Shown here: one piece after another, positions 5,479-9,985 of the stretch
Layout of the letters: each line of letters starts with the position of its first letter
Position numbering within the stretch: position 1 is the stretch's first letter
Origin: Clostridiales bacterium
Lineage (GTDB): Bacteria > Bacillota > Clostridia > Christensenellales > Aristaeellaceae
NCBI GenBank assembly: GCA_004557805.1
Contig: SFFS01000087.1
Coordinates: forward strand, 1 to 9,985
Direction of reading: 5' to 3'
Length of the DNA: 9,985 bases
The notes under the pieces: generated by a model
What the model was told of the DNA's origin: nothing
What the model saw: the letters and a program-made list of their open reading frames with translations, nothing else
The model's database searches: none
Program-made: the position numbers and the translations under genes

Positions 5479-5644
5479 TAAGGCAATACCGTATAATTCG
5501 CGTGAAGGATGACGAGATGGATTTGTGCCGGATGCGAATTGCAGATTTCGCAGGCGTACTGGAAGTACGTCAAGAAAGCTGCAGGCAGCAGACGGCGCAA
5601 AGGCGTCCGTCAACCTTTGCGCGACATTGTGCGGTATTGCCTTA
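5479..5644. repeat. 166-bp near-perfect palindrome, MITE-like or long RNA hairpin
   Basis: The ends are a perfect 13-bp inverted repeat, TAAGGCAATACCG (5479-5491) and CGGTATTGCCTTA (5632-5644). Symmetry continues inward with few indels to the centre: CGCG.AAGG, TGACG, TTTGTGCCG (5522-5530) against CGGCGCAAA (5593-5601), TGCAG.TTTC, and a central CGTACT-GGA-AGTACG (5555-5569). TA dinucleotides flank AGGCAATACCG on both sides, as expected for a TA target duplication, although they also belong to the palindrome. The element could be a miniature inverted-repeat transposable element or the template of a long RNA hairpin. Open frames cross it, but the palindromic structure explains the sequence better than a gene. 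Together with the hairpins at 5407-5471 and the terminator at 5644-5679 it accounts for nearly all of the 302-bp gap between genes. Confidence 0.65.
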
Positions 5645-5679
5645 CAACAAACGCGGCGCAGGAGAAATCCCGCGCCGCG
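5644..5679 (-). terminator. Intrinsic terminator of the ABC transporter operon
   Basis: On the minus strand CGCGGCGC (5679-5672) pairs with GCGCCGCG (5659-5652) across a 12-nt loop, followed by TTTGTTGT. It lies about 20 nt beyond the stop codon of the ATPase gene at 5698. Its T-tract touches the right end of the 166-bp palindrome. Confidence 0.8.
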
Positions 5680-5697
5680 CTGTTGTATCCGGAAAAA

Positions 5698-6805
<1,108 letters not shown>

Positions 6806-6813
<8 letters not shown>

Positions 6814-8665
6814 CTACTCCCTTATCGATTGACGCGCCCGTCAGTTTATTGACCACGAGATTTACCAGCAGCACAACGAAGATAATCAGCAGGTTGATCG
6901 CGTTGCCGAACTGCGCCCAGCCCTTTTCAGAGTACTGCATGAGCATCGTGGTGAGGATGGTATTGCTGGTGGGCACCAGCAGCACGAACAGCGACAGCTC
7001 GCGCATGCAGGAAACCATCGGCAGCAGGTATCCCGAAAGGAAGCTGGACTTCTGGATCGGGAAGATAACCCGCGTCATGCGCTTCCACCACGGCACGCCC
7101 GTGATGACGGCCGCTTCTTCGATTTCGCCCGAAAGCTGCAGCATTGCGTTCACGCCCGAACGGGAGGCGAAGGGCAGATACTTCACTGCGCCCACCGTCG
7201 CCAGCAGCGCGAAGCCGCGCAGCCACGGAATATGGGAGGACATCGAAAGATAAATGGCGCCAAACGCCAGCGAAGGCATCAGATACGGGAAGAACGACAG
7301 GCTGTTCACCAGATTGGCCAGCTTGCTGCCGCGGCGCTTGGCCACGCCATAGCCGACCAGAATGCCGCTTGTGCCCGCGAACAGCGAGCAGGTAACGGCC
7401 AGCAGCAGGCTGAACCCGAGCGCCTTCCACACCTTGGCGGAGAGCAGAATGCCCGTGCTGTCGCCCTGATCGAGATAATCAAGGTTGCGGCCGATCCAGA
7501 AATCAAGCGTCATGTTCGACAGGCTGTAATCGCCGGCCTTGATGATGATCGACTCCATCGCGAACGTAATCAGCGGCAGAATGGCCACCAGAAGCAGCAC
7601 CACGACGAGGATGATCGCAATGGGCGTATTCGCCCTGCGAAGATTGATCTGCGAAATCTGGCCGGACTTGCCGGTGACGGTGGTGAACTGCTTGCGCGAG
7701 TTGGTCACGCGCTGGTTGAGCAGCAGGACGATCACGCCGAAGGCGATCATAATCGCGGCGATGATATACGCCTGGCCGCTGTAGGTGTCCATGAGCGATT
7801 TCATGTTGGTGGAAAGCACATAGTAGCGCACGGGCGAGCCGAGGAATACCGGCACGGCGTAGGCGCTCATCGAGCTTGCGAACACCAGCAGGAACGTGGA
7901 CAGCATCGCGGGCTTGACGATGGGCAGCGTGATGCGCGCGATAATGCGCAGCCGCGGCGTTTTGAGGATGGTCGCGGCTTCCTCGAGGTTGGCGTCCATG
8001 TTGCGCAGGATGCCGCCGATGAGGATATACGCAAACGGCGCGTAATGCAGGCCCAGCACCAGGCTGATCGGGAAATAGCCATATACCAGCCATTGCGGCG
8101 CGTAAATGCCGAACACGGCGGCAAGTATGCCGTTGGACGTGCCCGTGCCGATGTTGACGTTTTTAAAGAACGTCTGCCAGAACAGCGCCAGCGTCCACGA
8201 AGGCATGATATACGGGAACACGAACACTGTGGAGACGAACTTCTTGAAGCGGATATTGGTGCGGGTGATGAGAAACGCCACCGTGCCGCCGAAGAGAATG
8301 GCCATGCACGAGGCCGTCAGCGATACGGCGAGCGTATTGAACAGCGGGCCGTAGAACTGGAGCCAGCTGTTGGAGAGCTTCACGCCCATTTCGCCGCCGT
8401 CGTCGAGCGTAAAGAGCAGCTTCTTGAAATGATACAGCGTATAATCGCCGGATTTCAGGCCCAGGCTGCGCACGGCGCGGGCCTCGCGGCCGGAATGCAC
8501 CGTAACGGTTTCCAGCAGCATGGAAAGGAGCGGGTACAGCGTCAGAAAGCAGAGCGCGACGAAGAAAATAAGCAGAATGATGTTGGCGGGGTTGGAAAAA
8601 TAGGCCCGCGTTCTGCCCATCAGCCGGCGCATCTGAACCTTTCGGGTTTTCCGGGTTTGATCCAT
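6806..8665 (-). CDS. ABC importer permease, two fused transmembrane domains (FbpB/ThiP-like)
   Basis: A 619-residue inner-membrane protein containing two MetI-like permease halves in one chain, so the operon needs no second permease gene. About 12 hydrophobic segments are visible, for example near 27-52, 108-135, 195-222, 298-317, 346-371, 416-441 and 588-606. Each half has an EAA loop that docks onto the ATPase: NLEEAATILKTPRLRIIARITLP (start about 226) and EIEEAAVITGVPWWKRMTRVIFP (start about 514). Fused permeases of this type are typical of ferric-iron, thiamine and 2-aminoethylphosphonate importers. The long extracytoplasmic loop (about 53-107) contains DYTLYHFKKLLF, and the corresponding loop of the second half contains DYSLSNMTLDFW. 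The ATG at 8665 is chosen; only a G-rich stretch about 10 nt upstream could serve as ribosome binding site. It is preceded by an attenuator-like hairpin after the binding-protein gene. Confidence 0.93.
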
Positions 8666-8692
8666 GTGGAACAGGCCCCCCCTGCAATTCTT

Positions 8693-8732
8693 AAAAATGC
8701 AGCGCGGCGGAACGGCAAGGCCGTCCCGCCGC
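8693..8732 (-). terminator. Attenuator-like hairpin between binding-protein and permease genes
   Basis: On the minus strand a 13-bp stem with one G-U wobble (8732-8720 with 8716-8704, loop CTT) is followed, after six bases, by five T (8697-8693). The 6-nt gap suggests a leaky terminator. Such a site would let the first gene be expressed more than the permease and ATPase, as is usual for binding-protein operons. Confidence 0.6.
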
Positions 8733-8749
8733 AGCGCGAAGGAATGAGT

Positions 8750-9895
8750 TTACTGGATGTACTTCAGAACGAAGGAGTTCACATCCTCGAAGTTGTCCAG
8801 GATGTATTCCGCGTCTTCCATCACCAGCGCGTCCTTCCAGACGTCGATGGTCAGGTCGCCTTCATTGACCGGGATAGAGGCGTTGGGGGAGTAGGCGCCG
8901 ATGTTCTTGCCCCAGGGCTGGAAGCCTTCCGCGCTCATCAGATATTCGATGAAGAGCATGGCGGTGTAGGGGCGCGTCGCGCCGGCGGACACCATGGCGT
9001 ACATCGGATACATGAAGCCGGAGAAGGGCTCGACGGTATAGCCGTTCGCGCTCGCATCATACTGGGCGACGGTGAGGTTTTCGGTCAGCACGGAGGAGGA
9101 GCGCAGCTTGCTCAGCACGAACAGGCCGATCTTGCCAGCGGCAGTTTCCTGGCTGACTTCCTCGGCGATGGTGGTGTCGGAGGAACCGAAGGTGCAGTTG
9201 CTAAGGAATTCGGCGATCCACTTGTAGCCGGCGTTCTCATAGCTGCCCAGATCGATTTCTTCGCCCTTCCAGTCCTTGTACGCTTCGGCGAGCTTGGCGG
9301 ACCAGGCGTCGCTGGTGAGCATGACCAGGAAGTTCATGTTGACGGTTTCGTTCTGCGGGTTCTTGAAGATGATGTTGCCCTTCATTTCCGGAGCGGTCAG
9401 TTCCCATACGTTCTTGATGGCGGGCACGTTGTCGCCGAGGTTGTTGTAGATGAAGAGCTTGTTGATGTACTGATGCACCAGCGGGCACAGATCGCCTTCG
9501 GCGAGGTTGTCCCTGACTTCGGCGGGCACATAGTTGACGACCCAGCCGTCTTCCATGGCGTAGGTCAGGGAAGCGCCGTCCTGGATCATGACCATGTCGG
9601 CGCCCTTGGCGGAACCGCTGATTTCGCTTTCGAGCTTGGTGTAGATTTCAGCGTCCTTGAGGTTGTTGGATTCAACCTTTACGCCGTACACTTCGCCGAA
9701 CGCTTCCACGGCGTTGGCAATGCGGCTGGTGTTGCCGTAAACGATGAAGGTGCCCTCTTCGGCCAGCGCCTTTTCGACCAGTTCGTCATGGGTGAGGGTT
9801 TCGCCCTCGGCCACGACTTCGGCCACATCGGCCAGCGCGGGGATGGCGGAGAGCAGCATGCACAGCGCCATAACCAGAGCAAGCAGTTTCTTCAT
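8750..9895 (-). CDS. ABC importer extracellular solute-binding protein (iron/phosphonate/polyamine type)
   Basis: A 381-residue exported binding protein that should deliver the substrate to the adjacent permease. Residues 1-22 form a signal peptide (MKKLLALVMALCMLLS core), with a signal peptidase I-like site ALA|DV after residue 22. There is no proper lipobox: Cys12 lies within the hydrophobic core and is preceded by Leu. The mature part starts with a typical binding-protein strand, GTFIVYGNTSRIANAVEAFGEVYGV (48-72), followed by KLESEISGSAKGADMVMIQDG. The C-terminal segment GFMYPMYAMVSAGATRPYTAMLFIEYLMSAEG is typical of the SBP_bac_6/FbpA-like group. The adjacent Tyr-Tyr pair that binds iron in FbpA was not seen, so iron is not supported as substrate. 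The ATG at 9895 has an excellent GAGGAGG 8 nt upstream (complement of 9904-9910). It is the first gene of the operon. Confidence 0.92.
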   Translation of the reverse strand: MKKLLALVMALCMLLSAIPALADVAEVVAEGETLTHDELVEKALAEEGTFIVYGNTSRIANAVEAFGEVYGVKVESNNLKDAEIYTKLESEISGSAKGADMVMIQDGASLTYAMEDGWVVNYVPAEVRDNLAEGDLCPLVHQYINKLFIYNNLGDNVPAIKNVWELTAPEMKGNIIFKNPQNETVNMNFLVMLTSDAWSAKLAEAYKDWKGEEIDLGSYENAGYKWIAEFLSNCTFGSSDTTIAEEVSQETAAGKIGLFVLSKLRSSSVLTENLTVAQYDASANGYTVEPFSGFMYPMYAMVSAGATRPYTAMLFIEYLMSAEGFQPWGKNIGAYSPNASIPVNEGDLTIDVWKDALVMEDAEYILDNFEDVNSFVLKYIQ

Positions 9896-9925
9896 AAGAA
9901 AATCCTCCTCTTGTTGAGAAAATTT

Positions 9926-9953
9926 ATTGTCCAGCCGAAGAAAACTCCGGCAA
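9926..9953 (-). promoter_or_regulatory. Possible promoter of the ABC transporter operon
   Basis: Read on the minus strand, TTGCCG (9953-9948) and GACAAT (9931-9926) are separated by 16 bp. Between the boxes lies an inverted repeat, GCCGGAG / CTTCGGC (one mismatch), which could be an operator. The match to consensus is moderate. The remaining upstream sequence to the window edge (9954-9985) shows nothing recognisable. Confidence 0.4.
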
Positions 9954-9985
9954 AAGACTCACAGCTGCGTCAGCGCCCGCAGGCG

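Noticed and set aside
8750..9895. Annotation of the transporter as a ferric-iron (FbpABC) system
   Set aside because: The fused permease and ATPase fit that group, but the adjacent tyrosine pair that binds iron in FbpA is not seen and no iron-regulatory site is visible, so the substrate is left open.

Overview
The window looks like a chromosomal segment of a GC-rich Clostridia-type member of the Bacillota, plausibly a gut or rumen anaerobe. This is an inference from several things: strong GGAGG-like ribosome binding sites, frequent GCG/CGC codons, compact intrinsic terminators, canonical sigma-A promoters, an aldo/keto reductase with a ferredoxin-like tail (common in anaerobes), and a glycan-degradation remnant. 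No marker gene fixes the taxonomy. Most of the sequence is explained by seven coding regions; no rRNA, tRNA or CRISPR array was seen.

Left part (1-2644): the 3' end of a GH43-like glycosidase (+) converges on an AraM/EgsA-type sn-glycerol-1-phosphate dehydrogenase (-), with a shared hairpin terminator between them. The dehydrogenase has a clear TTGCAA-17-TACAAT promoter and is divergent from pcp, pyroglutamyl peptidase I (+).

Middle part (2645-5697): after the pcp terminator come two tandem promoters. The second has a 19-bp spacer filled by a perfect dyad, the hallmark of a MerR-family operator. It drives a 454-codon gene that is a chimera: an N-terminal MerR helix-turn-helix, then only the C-terminal end of a fumarate-reductase-like FAD flavoprotein, then about 255 residues of unrecognised tail. 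A strong terminator follows, then a separately promoted aldo/keto reductase with two 4Fe-4S motifs. The intergenic region 5396-5697 holds no convincing gene but is packed with inverted repeats: three small hairpins, a 166-bp near-perfect palindrome that looks like a MITE or long RNA hairpin, and the terminator of the ABC operon.

Right part (5698-9985): a complete three-gene ABC importer operon on the minus strand, in the order secreted substrate-binding protein, fused double permease, ATPase. An attenuator-like hairpin separates the first two genes and the last two are translationally coupled. It belongs to the ferric-iron/phosphonate/polyamine-type importer group; the substrate cannot be read from the sequence.

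The most unusual items are the MerR-flavoprotein chimera with its intact MerR-type promoter, and the 166-bp palindrome.
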